Source: an uncultured Dysgonomonas sp.
Lineage (GTDB): Bacteria > Bacteroidota > Bacteroidia > Bacteroidales > Dysgonomonadaceae
NCBI RefSeq assembly: GCF_934668725.1
Contig: NZ_CAKUOF010000012.1
Coordinates: forward strand, 62,001-126,000
DNA length: 64,000 nt
Direction: 5' to 3'
Positions 8,714 to 18,130 of this stretch are shown piece by piece. Numbering within the stretch: position 1 is the stretch's first letter; every line of letters begins with the position of its first letter. A program made the position numbers and the translations under genes. A model generated the notes under the pieces. The model did no database searches and had not been told where the DNA came from. It saw only the letters and a list, made by a program, of their open reading frames with translations.

Positions 8714-10684
8714 GTGATTTCAATAGAAGGACTAACAGTAGAATTTGGAGGTCGTCCTCTTTTCGATAATATATCGTTCGTTGTAAATAAAAAAGACAGA
8801 ATAGCACTTGTTGGCAAAAATGGAGCCGGTAAAAGTACTATGCTTAAAATATTTGCAGGAATACAACAACCGACACAAGGCAATGTATCTTACCCTAAAG
8901 AACTTACTATCGGTTATCTGCCACAGCATATGCAACTAAATGATGGCAATACAGTTCTCGAAGAAGCATCTCTGGCGTTTGATCATATACAACAACTCGA
9001 AGCAGAATTGGAGCAGGTGAATGAACAACTTGCTACTCGTACCGATTATGAATCGAAAGAGTATCATAATCTGATAGACCGTTCTTCCTACCTCAATGAG
9101 CAGTTCCTTATGTCGGGAGGTGGTAATTTTCTGGCAGAAGTAGAAAAGACATTAATCGGGCTAGGTTTTAAACGCAGCGACTTCGAACGTCCTACAAATG
9201 AATTTAGCGGAGGATGGCGTATGCGTATCGAATTAACAAAGCTATTGCTTCGTCGTCCGGATGTATTACTGCTCGATGAGCCGACCAATCACCTTGATAT
9301 TGAATCAATACAATGGTTGGAGAATTTCTTATCAACCCATGCCAATGCTGTTATTTTAGTTTCTCACGATAGGGCTTTTTTGGACGCTGTAACCACACGC
9401 ACAATAGAAATATCTCTGGGGAAAATTCACGATTATAAAGTTCATTATACCAAATACGTTGAGTTGAGAAAAGAACGCCGCGAGCAACAAATCAGAGCTT
9501 ACGAAAATCAACAAAAACAAATACAAGAAACTGAAGATTTTATAGAACGTTTCCGATACAAGGCAACTAAAGCAGTTCAAGTACAATCGAGAATCAAACA
9601 GTTAGATAAAATCGAACGTCTGGAAGTGGACGAAGAAGACAATTCAACTCTTCGTTTAAAATTTCCACCTGCACCACGCTCCGGATCATATCCTGTTATT
9701 GCTGAAGCTGTAGAAAAAAGCTATGATGACCATCTCATTTTTAAAGATGCAACCTTTACTATTAACAGAGGAGATAAAGTTGCTTTTGTAGGTAAAAACG
9801 GAGAAGGTAAATCGACTTTGGTTAAATGCATTATGGGAGAAACTGATTTCAAAGGAAAATTGGAATTAGGGCATAACGTAAAAATCGGCTATTTTGCCCA
9901 GAATCAAGCTTCATTATTAGACGAAAATCGTACAGTATTCGAAACCATAGATTATGTAGCAACAGGCGATATCAGAACCAAAATACATGATATACTGGGA
10001 GCTTTTATGTTTGGAGGAGAAGCTTCAGACAAAAAAGTGAAAGTCCTTTCGGGAGGAGAACGCAGCCGTCTGGCAATGATTCGCTTATTGTTAGAACCTG
10101 TAAACCTTTTGATTTTGGATGAGCCGACCAATCACCTCGACATGAGATCAAAGGATGTATTGAAGGAGGCTATTAAAGAATTTGACGGAACAGTTATAGT
10201 AGTATCCCACGATCGTGAATTTTTAGACGGACTCGTTGATAAAGTATATGAATTCGGAAATCAACAAGTAAAAGAACACCTGTACGGTATTTACGAATTT
10301 CTCCAAAAGAAGAAAATGGATACTTTACAGGAGTTGGAAGCTGTTTCGGCTGCTAAAGTTGAAGCATCCATAGCAAAAGCAAATGAGGCTAGTACAGCAA
10401 CACCAGCTTCTACCCCATCGGAAAATAAGCTTTCGTACGAAGAGCGAAAAGAATTAAATCGCCTTATCAAACGTCTCGAAAAACAGATCGCTGATATCGA
10501 GCACAAAATAGAACGGATGGAACAAGAAAAGGCTTCACTAGAAGAAACCCTTGCCACTCCCGAAGGATCAAGCGATCCTACTCTATTTGAGAAACATGGC
10601 AAGATGTCAAAAGATATAGAAAACGAAATGAGTACTTGGGAACTAATCACAATGGAACTCGAAGAAATGAGAAATAAAGCATAA
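8714..10684 (+). CDS. ABC-F family ATPase (Uup/EttA-like)
   Basis: A soluble protein with two ABC ATPase domains and no membrane part; ABC-F proteins act on the ribosome. The 656 residues contain Walker A GKNGAGKST (34-42), signature FSGGWRMR and Walker B LLLDEPTNHLD in the first domain. The linker carries charged helices with the region IERFRYKATKAVQVQSRIK. The second domain has GKNGEGKST, LSGGERSRLAM and LILDEPTNHLD. A C-terminal coiled coil (~residues 575-650) resembles Uup/YheS-type members. The start is GTG (MISIEGLTVEFGG), since the protein aligns from the first strand and no ATG precedes it. A resistance function is not suggested; this is probably the housekeeping type. Confidence 0.94.
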   Translation: MISIEGLTVEFGGRPLFDNISFVVNKKDRIALVGKNGAGKSTMLKIFAGIQQPTQGNVSYPKELTIGYLPQHMQLNDGNTVLEEASLAFDHIQQLEAELEQVNEQLATRTDYESKEYHNLIDRSSYLNEQFLMSGGGNFLAEVEKTLIGLGFKRSDFERPTNEFSGGWRMRIELTKLLLRRPDVLLLDEPTNHLDIESIQWLENFLSTHANAVILVSHDRAFLDAVTTRTIEISLGKIHDYKVHYTKYVELRKERREQQIRAYENQQKQIQETEDFIERFRYKATKAVQVQSRIKQLDKIERLEVDEEDNSTLRLKFPPAPRSGSYPVIAEAVEKSYDDHLIFKDATFTINRGDKVAFVGKNGEGKSTLVKCIMGETDFKGKLELGHNVKIGYFAQNQASLLDENRTVFETIDYVATGDIRTKIHDILGAFMFGGEASDKKVKVLSGGERSRLAMIRLLLEPVNLLILDEPTNHLDMRSKDVLKEAIKEFDGTVIVVSHDREFLDGLVDKVYEFGNQQVKEHLYGIYEFLQKKKMDTLQELEAVSAAKVEASIAKANEASTATPASTPSENKLSYEERKELNRLIKRLEKQIADIEHKIERMEQEKASLEETLATPEGSSDPTLFEKHGKMSKDIENEMSTWELITMELEEMRNKA

Positions 10685-10714
10685 AAAAGAGAGATCAAAC
10701 GGTCTCTCTTTTTT
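10683..10714. terminator. Bidirectional terminator between ABC-F and tail-fibre-like genes
   Basis: A perfect 12-base stem AAAAAAGAGAGA ... TCTCTCTTTTTT with an 8-base loop begins at the stop codon of the ABC-F gene. Its A and T runs allow it to work in both directions, for the plus gene and the converging minus gene. Confidence 0.88.
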
Positions 10715-10733
10715 ATAGTATAAAGTACTCTAA

Positions 10734-11879
10734 TTATTTATTCTCCAGTTGTTCTATTCTCTTATTTTGTTTTTCAATTATAGATTGTTGCTCATTCAAT
10801 CTCTTTTCTTGACTTATTGTATATAAAGTCAATTCCTCTATTTTTTGGAGCAATTTTATTTGAAACTCATTCATACTAAGACCATTTTCCTGCATTTGTT
10901 TTTCAGAGGGAATTTCTGGTAAATGCTTGTTTTCTTTTACAAAGGCTTCAACTTCAGATAAAGGCTTTAAGTTATAATCAGGGTTGAAAACATAGTCTGC
11001 TCCAGATAATACTTGAACCTTAACTTCCGATGCAGAGATTGTTCCACGTACATCCAGTTTAGCTTGCGGATCCTCAGTTCCAATACCTACGTCTCCACTC
11101 GCTGCAATATGCATCCGCACATAAGGTGTTGAACTTGCCCATGTTGTCAAAAACTGAAGGCAATTATCCCACGAACCACCTCTATAGGCTCTAATTACTG
11201 ATTTTCCTGCTGATGCAAACTCAAAACTTATGTCTCTTTGACCTGCTTTCCCAAATGGACTGTTAGGTCCCTTTATTATTAATTTGGGCATAATCGAACC
11301 ATCATAAGAACCTAAACTCACATTACCATTTACATCAAGCTCACATTCTGGATTTTCCGTTCCAACACCAACTCTACCCCAAAAAACATTTTTATAAGGA
11401 ACCTGCTTTTGTTGAGTCCCAGCTAGAGGAGAGTCTACAACAGTCCATCCTTGAAAATATTCGGGCTTTTCATTCATCCCTTGAGCAAAAGCACTCACAG
11501 TAAATCTTTGATAAAAAATTTTCTGATCTAAAAAAATAACAACCTTACCATTTTCGTTACTCAACCAAATATTAGGAGCTGTACCTCCTGAACTAGATGC
11601 CGTGGGTACATAGAACTGATTATCATAAATATACCATGCTATATCTAAATTAATTGTGGAAACTGAAGCAATATGTGCTGTATAATTATAACCTTCAATT
11701 TTAATTGTCGGCATTTGACTGCTATTCGTAAAAGGCAAATTAGTCTTAATCTTCACACCATAAGTTGGTGTTCCATTAAAGTTATAATTTACTATATTAG
11801 AATAGTTTTGGCTAAAAGCACAAATTCCGCCAATGAGTAATAAAAGAGATAGTAGGATTTTTCTTTTCATTTTCTTCAA
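10734..11879 (-). CDS. Secreted tail-fibre-like protein (paralogue 2)
   Basis: A 381-residue exported protein. After a signal peptide (MKRKILLSLLLLIGGICAFSQ) there is a beta-rich domain of unknown type, then two GIGT repeats of the tail-fibre kind (RVGVGTENPECELDVNGNV near residue 170; DVGIGTEDPQAKLDVRGTI near 270). The conserved C-terminus runs from GADYVFNPDY through KENKHLPEIPSEKQM to KIEELTLYTI, and the protein ends in a heptad-like coiled coil (~30 residues). Such ends trimerise in phage-tail-fibre-like surface proteins of Bacteroidetes. The start codon overlaps the stop region of the upstream gene by four bases (ATGA), so they are translationally coupled. Function unknown; possibly a surface adhesin. 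Confidence 0.75.
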   Translation of the reverse strand: MKKMKRKILLSLLLLIGGICAFSQNYSNIVNYNFNGTPTYGVKIKTNLPFTNSSQMPTIKIEGYNYTAHIASVSTINLDIAWYIYDNQFYVPTASSSGGTAPNIWLSNENGKVVIFLDQKIFYQRFTVSAFAQGMNEKPEYFQGWTVVDSPLAGTQQKQVPYKNVFWGRVGVGTENPECELDVNGNVSLGSYDGSIMPKLIIKGPNSPFGKAGQRDISFEFASAGKSVIRAYRGGSWDNCLQFLTTWASSTPYVRMHIAASGDVGIGTEDPQAKLDVRGTISASEVKVQVLSGADYVFNPDYNLKPLSEVEAFVKENKHLPEIPSEKQMQENGLSMNEFQIKLLQKIEELTLYTISQEKRLNEQQSIIEKQNKRIEQLENK

Positions 11880-13003
11880 TTTTCTAATTTTTTTATTCTT
11901 TTTTCAAGCTCGATAGTATATAAAGTTAACTCTTCTATTTTTTGAAGTAGCTTTATTTGAAACTCATTTATACTAAGACCATTTTCCTGCATTTGCTTTT
12001 CCGATGGTATTTCGGGTAAGTGCTTATTTTCTTTTACAAAAGCTTCGACTTCAGATAATGGTTTTAACTCATAATCAGGATTGAATACGTAGTCAGCACC
12101 TTGAGCTATTTCCACTTTAACTTCTGTTGCTCGAATAGTTCCTGCAACATCTAGAGGGTATTTTGGGTTATCTGTGAGAATACCAATGCCTACATTATGT
12201 CTAAAAGAGAGTAGTTTTTTAATATTACCATACGAAATATCCAAAAAAGCCTCACTTGGAGTATCCCTTGAAATTATATTCCATGGTCCTGCACCATGTT
12301 TATAAGGAAGTATAGATATCCTATTTACACTTCCTTCGTTTGAATTCTGAAACAGCTTTCCAACAACCAATCTTTCGTCGATATTTGAGACTTGAGAATT
12401 TAAAGCCTGAGTAAATAAATCACCTGATACTACCAAATTACTGTTTACCTTTACCCCACCAGTAAAATCTCCTCCATAATTTAGAACTAAAACATTGTTA
12501 TAATCATGAACAAATGCTCTTCCGCCTGTTCCTCTTCGTTTTGCTCTAAATACAATATCGGCGCCCTCTACTGATGGATAGAAATAATCATCACTATCAG
12601 GAAAAGGAATTATCGTCCTTACTTGAATCTTATCTGCAATAACAGTTCCCTGAGTAGTTATATTTCCATTAACATCAGACATCAACAACCTTTGCCAAGA
12701 ATTCCAGGTTGTATAATTACCTGTCCTGTAATAGATCCCCCCGGCATTAAAGCTTAATTGATGAATTAAATCTCCCGTATTATCTATCCATGGAGAAATA
12801 GTCAAGTTAGTTGAATAAGTACCAGTACCAGGGATTCCAAGTTGAGTTCTATTTTTAAAATCAGCTCTGATTGTTTTTTTTGTAAAATTTGCTGCATCAT
12901 TAACCAATCTTGTATCATGCACTATAATACCATCAGATATAGTTTGAGAATTCAGTGTTATAAAGACTAAAACACCAAGAAAAACGAGAATGATCTTTTT
13001 CAT
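11876..13003 (-). CDS. Secreted tail-fibre-like protein (paralogue 1)
   Basis: A 375-residue exported protein with signal peptide MKKIILVFLGVLVFITLNSQ. The N-terminal ~120 residues resemble the pyocin-knob/phage tail collar fold: GGIYYRTGNYTTWNSWQRLL with regularly spaced aromatic residues. The middle part is beta-rich and unassigned. The C-terminal part has NVGIGILTDNPKYPLDVAGTI and then the same stretch of about 63 residues as the downstream paralogue, with only two differences visible, followed by a short coiled coil. It is the first gene of a two-gene operon. No phage genes surround it, so it is a chromosomal surface or secreted protein rather than part of a prophage. Confidence 0.75.
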   Translation of the reverse strand: MKKIILVFLGVLVFITLNSQTISDGIIVHDTRLVNDAANFTKKTIRADFKNRTQLGIPGTGTYSTNLTISPWIDNTGDLIHQLSFNAGGIYYRTGNYTTWNSWQRLLMSDVNGNITTQGTVIADKIQVRTIIPFPDSDDYFYPSVEGADIVFRAKRRGTGGRAFVHDYNNVLVLNYGGDFTGGVKVNSNLVVSGDLFTQALNSQVSNIDERLVVGKLFQNSNEGSVNRISILPYKHGAGPWNIISRDTPSEAFLDISYGNIKKLLSFRHNVGIGILTDNPKYPLDVAGTIRATEVKVEIAQGADYVFNPDYELKPLSEVEAFVKENKHLPEIPSEKQMQENGLSINEFQIKLLQKIEELTLYTIELEKRIKKLEN

Positions 13004-13061
13004 TTAAATTTAAATTGATTTATCATAATAATCGAAAAAAATACCAGGACATTTTCAAAAA

Positions 13062-13069
13062 CAAAATTA
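13062..13069 (-). promoter_or_regulatory. -7 box for the tail-fibre-like operon
   Basis: On the minus strand TAATTTTG fits TAnnTTTG and lies ~60 bases before the start codon of paralogue 1. No -33 box is obvious. Confidence 0.3.
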
Positions 13070-13205
13070 ATAAAAATTCACACTCTCTCATAATGCACTA
13101 GTTCTATTATACCAAAATACATTCATATACATTAACAATTATCCTTACAATTGTAGTAAACTAAAGATTTAACTTTAGTCCCAATAAAAACAACTAACAG
13201 AAAAA

Positions 13206-15932
13206 ATGAAAAAAGGTGTAAAAAAAGGTTTGATAATAGGAGGCGGAGTTTTCGTGCTGCTTCTTGCAATTATGGTTTCAATACCATTTCTATTTAAAGA
13301 TAAGATCAAAGATGCGGTGATTAATGCAGCTAATAAAAATCTAAATGCTGAGCTACATGTAAAGGATTTTGGAGTCAGTATTTTTTCAAATTTCCCCAAT
13401 ATAACACTATCTCTTGAAGACATGTCTCTTAGCGGCATAGGTGATTTTGCAGGTGATACCTTAGTCAAAGCCAAATCAGCGAATGTTACTTTGAATATAA
13501 TGCAAGTATTGAAAGGAAATTACGAAGTATCAAAAATCAATATGAACGGAGCAGTTGTATATGCCAAGGTATTAACTGACGGGCGTGTCAATTGGGACAT
13601 CGTTAAAGTAGATTCAGCAGAAGTTACTCCAGCCACCGATAATAATGAAGAAGGAAGCTCCTCTTCATTTAACCTCAAGTTACAAAAAGTATCTCTGGAT
13701 AATTGTCAAGTAACCTATGATGATCAGCAATCCAATATGAAAGTAATCTTAAACAATTGGAATGGTGAACTATCAGGCGATTTTAGTGCAAATAACACGA
13801 CTCTGAAAACAAAATCGACCATTGGCGAAGTATCATTTATTATGGATGGAATACCTTATCTGTCTAAAATAAAAGGATTGGCAAATGCAACGATTGATGC
13901 TGATATGGAAAAAATCAAGTTTACATTTGTAGAGAGCGATCTACAATTAAATGATGTAAAAGCGTCTATTGACGGTTCTTTAGCAATGGTAGGTGAAGAA
14001 GGAACGGATTTTGACCTGAAACTGAAAGCTCCCGAAACACAATTTAAAGACATTCTGTCGATACTTCCGGCTATGTATACCGAAGATTTTAAAGACATCA
14101 AAACCTCGGGTACAGCTTCTATGGATGGTTTTATAAAAGGCCTGATGCAAGGTGAACAATATCCGGCGTTTGACTTCAAACTACTCATCAATAATGCCAT
14201 GTTTCAATATCCATCATTACCCAAATCAGTAGATAATATTAATGTGGAAATGGGTATCAGCAATAAAGGTGGTTCTTTTGATAATACAATCATCGACATC
14301 AGTAAATTTAATTTTACGATGGCAGGTAATCCTTTTGCCGCCAGCCTGAACATTCAGACACCAATGAGTGATCCCAACCTCAAAGCTCATATGAAGGGAA
14401 TAATTGATTTAGCAGTAATCAAAGAAGTATATCCTCTAGACAAAGGAACTGAATTAAACGGAAAGCTTACTGCGGATCTTGATATTGCAGCACGAATGTC
14501 AGCTATTGAGAAAGAGCAATATCAAAATGTACATGCAAGCGGGGCTTTGAAAATGAATAACATGGTTTACAAATCCAGCGATATACAAGATATTGTAATC
14601 AATAATGCAGAGCTAGGATTCACTCCGCAATACGTGAACCTATCGTCATTGGATGTAAAAATAGGAAAGAATGATATTTCGGCAACAGGCCGTCTCGAAA
14701 ATTTTATTGCTTATGCTCTAAAAGATCAAACATTAAAAGGGCAGCTTACTCTAAAATCGAATTACTTCAATCTCAACGATTTTATGGGAGAAAGTACAGC
14801 CACAGCCAGTGGGAATCAACAGAGTCCTACAGATACAACTCCAACAACATCTTCAAATCAATCTTCTGAAAACTTTGTAGTTCCGACAAATCTAAACTTT
14901 GCACTAAATGCAGATATGAAGCATGTTATGTACGAAAAAGTCGACATTACCAACCTAAAAGGAGCTATAACTGTAAAAGATGGTACAATAACCATGCAGG
15001 ATGTAACTGGAAATGCCTTAGGCGGAACAGCCAAAGTTACAGGATCATACAGTACAGCTATCGATCCTAAAAATCCGAAAGTAACATTGAATGCAAACAT
15101 CAATAAAGCTTCTTTTGCCGAAACATTCAAGTCGGTAGAATCTATTCAGAAATTTGCACCTGTTTTTGATAAAGTATTGGGGAATTATTCAATGAGTATG
15201 AATATGAATGCATCAATGAGTGACAACTTATTGCAAATGCTAAGCGGACTAACCGCCAGTGGCGTTTTACAAGCTAATGATGTGCAAGTAGAAGGCGTAG
15301 AGGCTTTAAACAAATTATCATCAAGTCTCAAAACTGATGCTCTTAAATCATTCTCAGCAAAAAATGTAAGTATCCCATTTACCATCAACGATGGTAAAAT
15401 TAATACAAAGCCATTCAGTATTGATGTAGGAGACGGAGGAAAGCTAAATCTTGAAGGGACAACAGGACTAGACCAATCTATCAATTATAAGGGCTCCATT
15501 ACCTTACCCAAATCAATGGCAAATGCTTATTTAAGCAATATTCCTATTACTATAGGAGGTACATTTAGCGATCCTAAAATCGGAGTTGATACCAAAAGCC
15601 TCATAGGGAATCTATTAACAGGCGATACAGTCGGTAAGTTACTAGGAGGAAGTGCAAGCGATAAACAAGAGGATATAACAGCTAAAGCCGGAGAAGAAAA
15701 AGCAAAACAAATCCAAAAACTTCGTGATGATGCAAAAACGGCCAATGACAAATTAGTAGAGGAAGCACAAAAACGAGGACAACAACTTGTTAGTGCTGCC
15801 GAACCTAAAGGAGCGTTAGCTAAACTTGCTGCACAAAAAGCAGCAGACCAACTTGTATCAGAAGCAAAAAGGAATGGCAAAAAATTTACTGAAGAGGCTG
15901 AGGTACAAATAAAGAAACTAGAAGCTCAATAA
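13206..15932 (+). CDS. AsmA-like envelope protein
   Basis: A 908-residue protein anchored by one N-terminal membrane helix (KGLIIGGGVFVLLLAIMVSIPF, ~8-29), with the rest in the periplasm. The AsmA N-terminal domain follows (INAANKNLNAELHVKDFGVSIFSNFPNITLSLEDM), then long beta-rich repeats and an AsmA C-terminal region with typical GxxxLEGTTGLDQSINYKG. AsmA-like proteins resemble bridge-type lipid transfer proteins and affect outer-membrane assembly; the role here is inferred from the family. A charged helical tail rich in Ala, Lys, Glu and Gln (~810-908) is added at the C-terminus. A lipoprotein gene follows after 55 bases. Confidence 0.85.
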   Translation: MKKGVKKGLIIGGGVFVLLLAIMVSIPFLFKDKIKDAVINAANKNLNAELHVKDFGVSIFSNFPNITLSLEDMSLSGIGDFAGDTLVKAKSANVTLNIMQVLKGNYEVSKINMNGAVVYAKVLTDGRVNWDIVKVDSAEVTPATDNNEEGSSSSFNLKLQKVSLDNCQVTYDDQQSNMKVILNNWNGELSGDFSANNTTLKTKSTIGEVSFIMDGIPYLSKIKGLANATIDADMEKIKFTFVESDLQLNDVKASIDGSLAMVGEEGTDFDLKLKAPETQFKDILSILPAMYTEDFKDIKTSGTASMDGFIKGLMQGEQYPAFDFKLLINNAMFQYPSLPKSVDNINVEMGISNKGGSFDNTIIDISKFNFTMAGNPFAASLNIQTPMSDPNLKAHMKGIIDLAVIKEVYPLDKGTELNGKLTADLDIAARMSAIEKEQYQNVHASGALKMNNMVYKSSDIQDIVINNAELGFTPQYVNLSSLDVKIGKNDISATGRLENFIAYALKDQTLKGQLTLKSNYFNLNDFMGESTATASGNQQSPTDTTPTTSSNQSSENFVVPTNLNFALNADMKHVMYEKVDITNLKGAITVKDGTITMQDVTGNALGGTAKVTGSYSTAIDPKNPKVTLNANINKASFAETFKSVESIQKFAPVFDKVLGNYSMSMNMNASMSDNLLQMLSGLTASGVLQANDVQVEGVEALNKLSSSLKTDALKSFSAKNVSIPFTINDGKINTKPFSIDVGDGGKLNLEGTTGLDQSINYKGSITLPKSMANAYLSNIPITIGGTFSDPKIGVDTKSLIGNLLTGDTVGKLLGGSASDKQEDITAKAGEEKAKQIQKLRDDAKTANDKLVEEAQKRGQQLVSAAEPKGALAKLAAQKAADQLVSEAKRNGKKFTEEAEVQIKKLEAQ

Positions 15933-15987
15933 GCTCGTATGTAAATAAAAAAAATCGATATTTCAATAAATTTATATATAAACAAAA

Positions 15988-16656
15988 ATGAAAAAAATTA
16001 TTTTATTATTCGTAAGTGCTGTATTGTTATCATCATGTAATAACGCTTCAAAAGAACAGAATGCTGATAAACAAACAACCGACAGCACAACGGTATCTAC
16101 AAATACAGCCGATGTAGCAAACAAAAGTTTCGATGAATTATTCAAAGCTATTGATGCAAAAGATATCGATCAAAATATATTCAAATTATTAGGTGAAAAC
16201 TACTCTGTAATTACTGCCGGAACAGATAGTCTATATAATTCTATGACTGCCAGTTGGGGCGGATGGGGACGATTATATGAAAAACAAGTTGCCTGGTGTA
16301 CGCTCAATGCAGGGCGTTATACCTTAGAGTTAATAAAGAAAGAGGGAAGATATACTTTTTCCTTTTTTGATGAAGCATACAAGGATCAAGTACTCTTCTT
16401 AGGTAGTAAAACGGGTCGTGATTCTGACAAAATGAAAGAATTGAGATTAACTAAGGTGGATACTCCTTCCGGAAATATAACTTACAAACAAGCCTTTCTT
16501 GTTTTAGAATGTAAACTAATACAACAGTCTACGATTAATCCTGCTGACGCGAAAGAAGTTGAGGATAAAAAATTCTTAGAAGATGCCAAGAAAAGCGGTA
16601 AAGGGTATCACCAATTATTAATAGGAGACATTACTAATGTTTGGATAAGAAAATAA
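15988..16656 (+). CDS. Lipoprotein with flavin-reductase-like (FMN split-barrel) domain
   Basis: The 222-residue product begins with a lipoprotein signal (VSAVLLSSC, Cys17), then a Ser/Thr/Asn-rich linker to ~residue 45. The rest resembles the flavin reductase-like domain: LLGENYSVITAGTDSLYNSMTAS near the N-terminus, WGGWG and the VAWCTLNAGRYTLELIKKEG strand pair, and FLGSKTGRDSDKM. Members without a signal bind FMN or reduce flavins in the cytoplasm. An exported, lipid-anchored form is unusual and suggests a periplasmic or surface flavin protein; FMN binding is not proven by the sequence. It is downstream of the AsmA-like gene on the same strand. Confidence 0.75.
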   Translation: MKKIILLFVSAVLLSSCNNASKEQNADKQTTDSTTVSTNTADVANKSFDELFKAIDAKDIDQNIFKLLGENYSVITAGTDSLYNSMTASWGGWGRLYEKQVAWCTLNAGRYTLELIKKEGRYTFSFFDEAYKDQVLFLGSKTGRDSDKMKELRLTKVDTPSGNITYKQAFLVLECKLIQQSTINPADAKEVEDKKFLEDAKKSGKGYHQLLIGDITNVWIRK

Positions 16657-16748
16657 ACTGTATTTCAAACAAATAACATCAGCGAAGAGACTAAAAAGCG
16701 ACTAATAATAATTATATCTATATTTAGGTAAAAATTCTATTATGTTTA

Positions 16749-16780
16749 TTTGACATTTGTATCATAAATTGCTATTTTAG
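16749..16780 (+). promoter_or_regulatory. Promoter (-33/-7) for the DUF805 gene
   Basis: TTTG at 16749-16752 and TATTTTAG at 16773-16780 are separated by 20 bases. This matches the Bacteroidetes -33 TTTG / -7 TAnnTTTG arrangement with one mismatch in the -7 box. A leader of about 75 bases follows. Confidence 0.55.
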
Positions 16781-16859
16781 CAACGTATATAAAAAACATA
16801 TTAGAGCTTTTGACAAAATAATTAATTAAACAAACTTCAACTTATTTAAATGTAAAAGT

Positions 16860-17234
16860 ATGAATTTCAATTATTTTTTAGACACCATAAAAAATAGATA
16901 TGCTGACTTTAGTGGCAGAGTAAGAAGAAAAGACTTCTTTACCTATTTTTTATTCTTTTATGCAATAAATATAGCTGCTCTTATAATTGATTCTATCATT
17001 AAAATGGTTGTGGATATACCTCCAATATTATTTATCATAGCATCATTAGTATTACTAGTTCCAACGTTAGCAATAACTGTCCGAAGACTACATGATACTA
17101 GTAAAAGTGGATGGTTTATGCTAATTGGTCTTATTCCTGTAGTAAATCTTTATTTACTTTATGTTCTCGTTCTGGATGGAACTCCCGGAGCAAACGAATA
17201 TGGTCCAGATCCTAAAGAAGTATCAAATATCTAA
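16860..17234 (+). CDS. DUF805 inner-membrane protein
   Basis: A 124-residue membrane protein of the DUF805 family (YhaH-like). It has a soluble N-terminus with FSGRVRRKDFFTYFLFF (the usual R-x-G-R-x-x-R-x-E/D-F/Y-W/F type start), three hydrophobic helices, and the family motif TVRRLHDTSKSGWFMLIGLIP between helices 2 and 3. A short polar tail ends with GTPGANEYGPDPK, also typical. The family function is unknown. It has its own promoter and a strong terminator, so it is monocistronic. Confidence 0.9.
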   Translation: MNFNYFLDTIKNRYADFSGRVRRKDFFTYFLFFYAINIAALIIDSIIKMVVDIPPILFIIASLVLLVPTLAITVRRLHDTSKSGWFMLIGLIPVVNLYLLYVLVLDGTPGANEYGPDPKEVSNI

Positions 17235-17264
17235 ACCATATGGTTTAAAATACTTAAGAAATAT

Positions 17265-17294
17265 GAAAAAGCTCCTGTCAACAGGAGCTTTTTC
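17265..17294 (+). terminator. Rho-independent terminator after DUF805
   Basis: A perfect 13-base stem GAAAAAGCTCCTG ... CAGGAGCTTTTTC with a 4-base loop ends in a T run. Confidence 0.9.
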
Positions 17295-17453
17295 AGTATC
17301 ATGATTCTATATGTGTAAACAGAATTACACTGTTAATTACAAACTGATAAGGAATGTCATCAAGGAAAGAATTTACAATACTTAAAAGACAAATTGAAGC
17401 ACAACAAAAGAAAGCAACTTGTTGTTAATATATAAACTAAATTATAAAGAATT

Positions 17454-18056
17454 ATGGCTCGTAATTTTAAAGAAACAATTAAGCATCGAAGAAGTTATTA
17501 TTCAATAAATAACACTTCTCCAATCTCAGACAAAGAGATCCAAGAAATTGTAGAATTTGCAGTCCTACACGTCCCATCTGCATTTAATTCTCAGTCTACA
17601 AGAATAGTTTTATTACTTGGAGAGAATCATCTTAAACTATGGAATATTGTCAAAGAAACATTAAAAAAGATTGTTCCTGAAAAAAATTTCAAAGCAACAG
17701 AAGATAAAATTAATGGTTGTTTTGCAGCTGGATACGGCACAATTCTATATTTTGAAGATCAGGCTGTAGTAGAAGGTTTACAAAAACAATTTCCATCGTA
17801 TAGCGATAATTTCCCTAAATGGTCACAACATACTGCAGGAATGCATCAATTTGCTATTTGGAATATGTTAGAAGATGCCGGATTAGGAGCATCATTACAA
17901 CATTACAATCCCTTAATAGATGAAGAAGTTGCAAAAACATGGAATCTAGACCCTAAATGGAAACTTATAGCACAAATGCCATTCGGGACACCAATACAAA
18001 AACCTGGAGATAAAGAGTTTTCACCTCTGGATAAAAGAGTATTAGTATTTAAATAA
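17454..18056 (+). CDS. Nitroreductase family protein (Frm2/Hbn1-like)
   Basis: A 200-residue FMN-dependent oxidoreductase of the nitroreductase superfamily. The start FKETIKHRRSYYSINNTSPISDKEIQEIVEFAV carries the conserved RRS FMN-phosphate site, and HVPSAFNSQSTRIVLLLGENH follows. The second half has HTAGMHQFAIWNMLEDAGLGASLQHYNPLID, typical of the fungal Frm2/Hbn1-like subgroup. These proteins reduce nitro compounds or are linked to lipid or oxidative stress; the physiological substrate is not known. It is not adjacent to the other nitroreductase gene at 32 kb and belongs to a different subgroup. Confidence 0.88.
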   Translation: MARNFKETIKHRRSYYSINNTSPISDKEIQEIVEFAVLHVPSAFNSQSTRIVLLLGENHLKLWNIVKETLKKIVPEKNFKATEDKINGCFAAGYGTILYFEDQAVVEGLQKQFPSYSDNFPKWSQHTAGMHQFAIWNMLEDAGLGASLQHYNPLIDEEVAKTWNLDPKWKLIAQMPFGTPIQKPGDKEFSPLDKRVLVFK

Positions 18057-18083
18057 GATTTCAGATCTTTTATAAAAAGATAT

Positions 18084-18128
18084 AATCACAAAAGAAAGCC
18101 TGATTAAAAGAATCTTTCTTTTGTGATT
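18084..18128. terminator. Convergent terminator hairpin
   Basis: A perfect 15-base stem AATCACAAAAGAAAG ... CTTTCTTTTGTGATT with a 15-base loop lies between the nitroreductase stop and the stop of the converging gldFG gene. The flanking T runs are weak. Confidence 0.65.
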
Positions 18129-18130
18129 AA

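Noticed and set aside
10734..13003. Prophage or phage tail remnant
   Set aside because: Only the C-terminal and knob-like domains resemble tail fibres. Both proteins have signal peptides and no capsid, terminase, portal or integrase genes are nearby.
17354..17428. 24-codon ORF starting MSSRKEFTILKRQIEA and ending KKATCC upstream of the nitroreductase gene
   Set aside because: Too short to be supported without conservation, and it lacks a signal, promoter box or terminator of its own. It might be a real small peptide but cannot be called from sequence alone.
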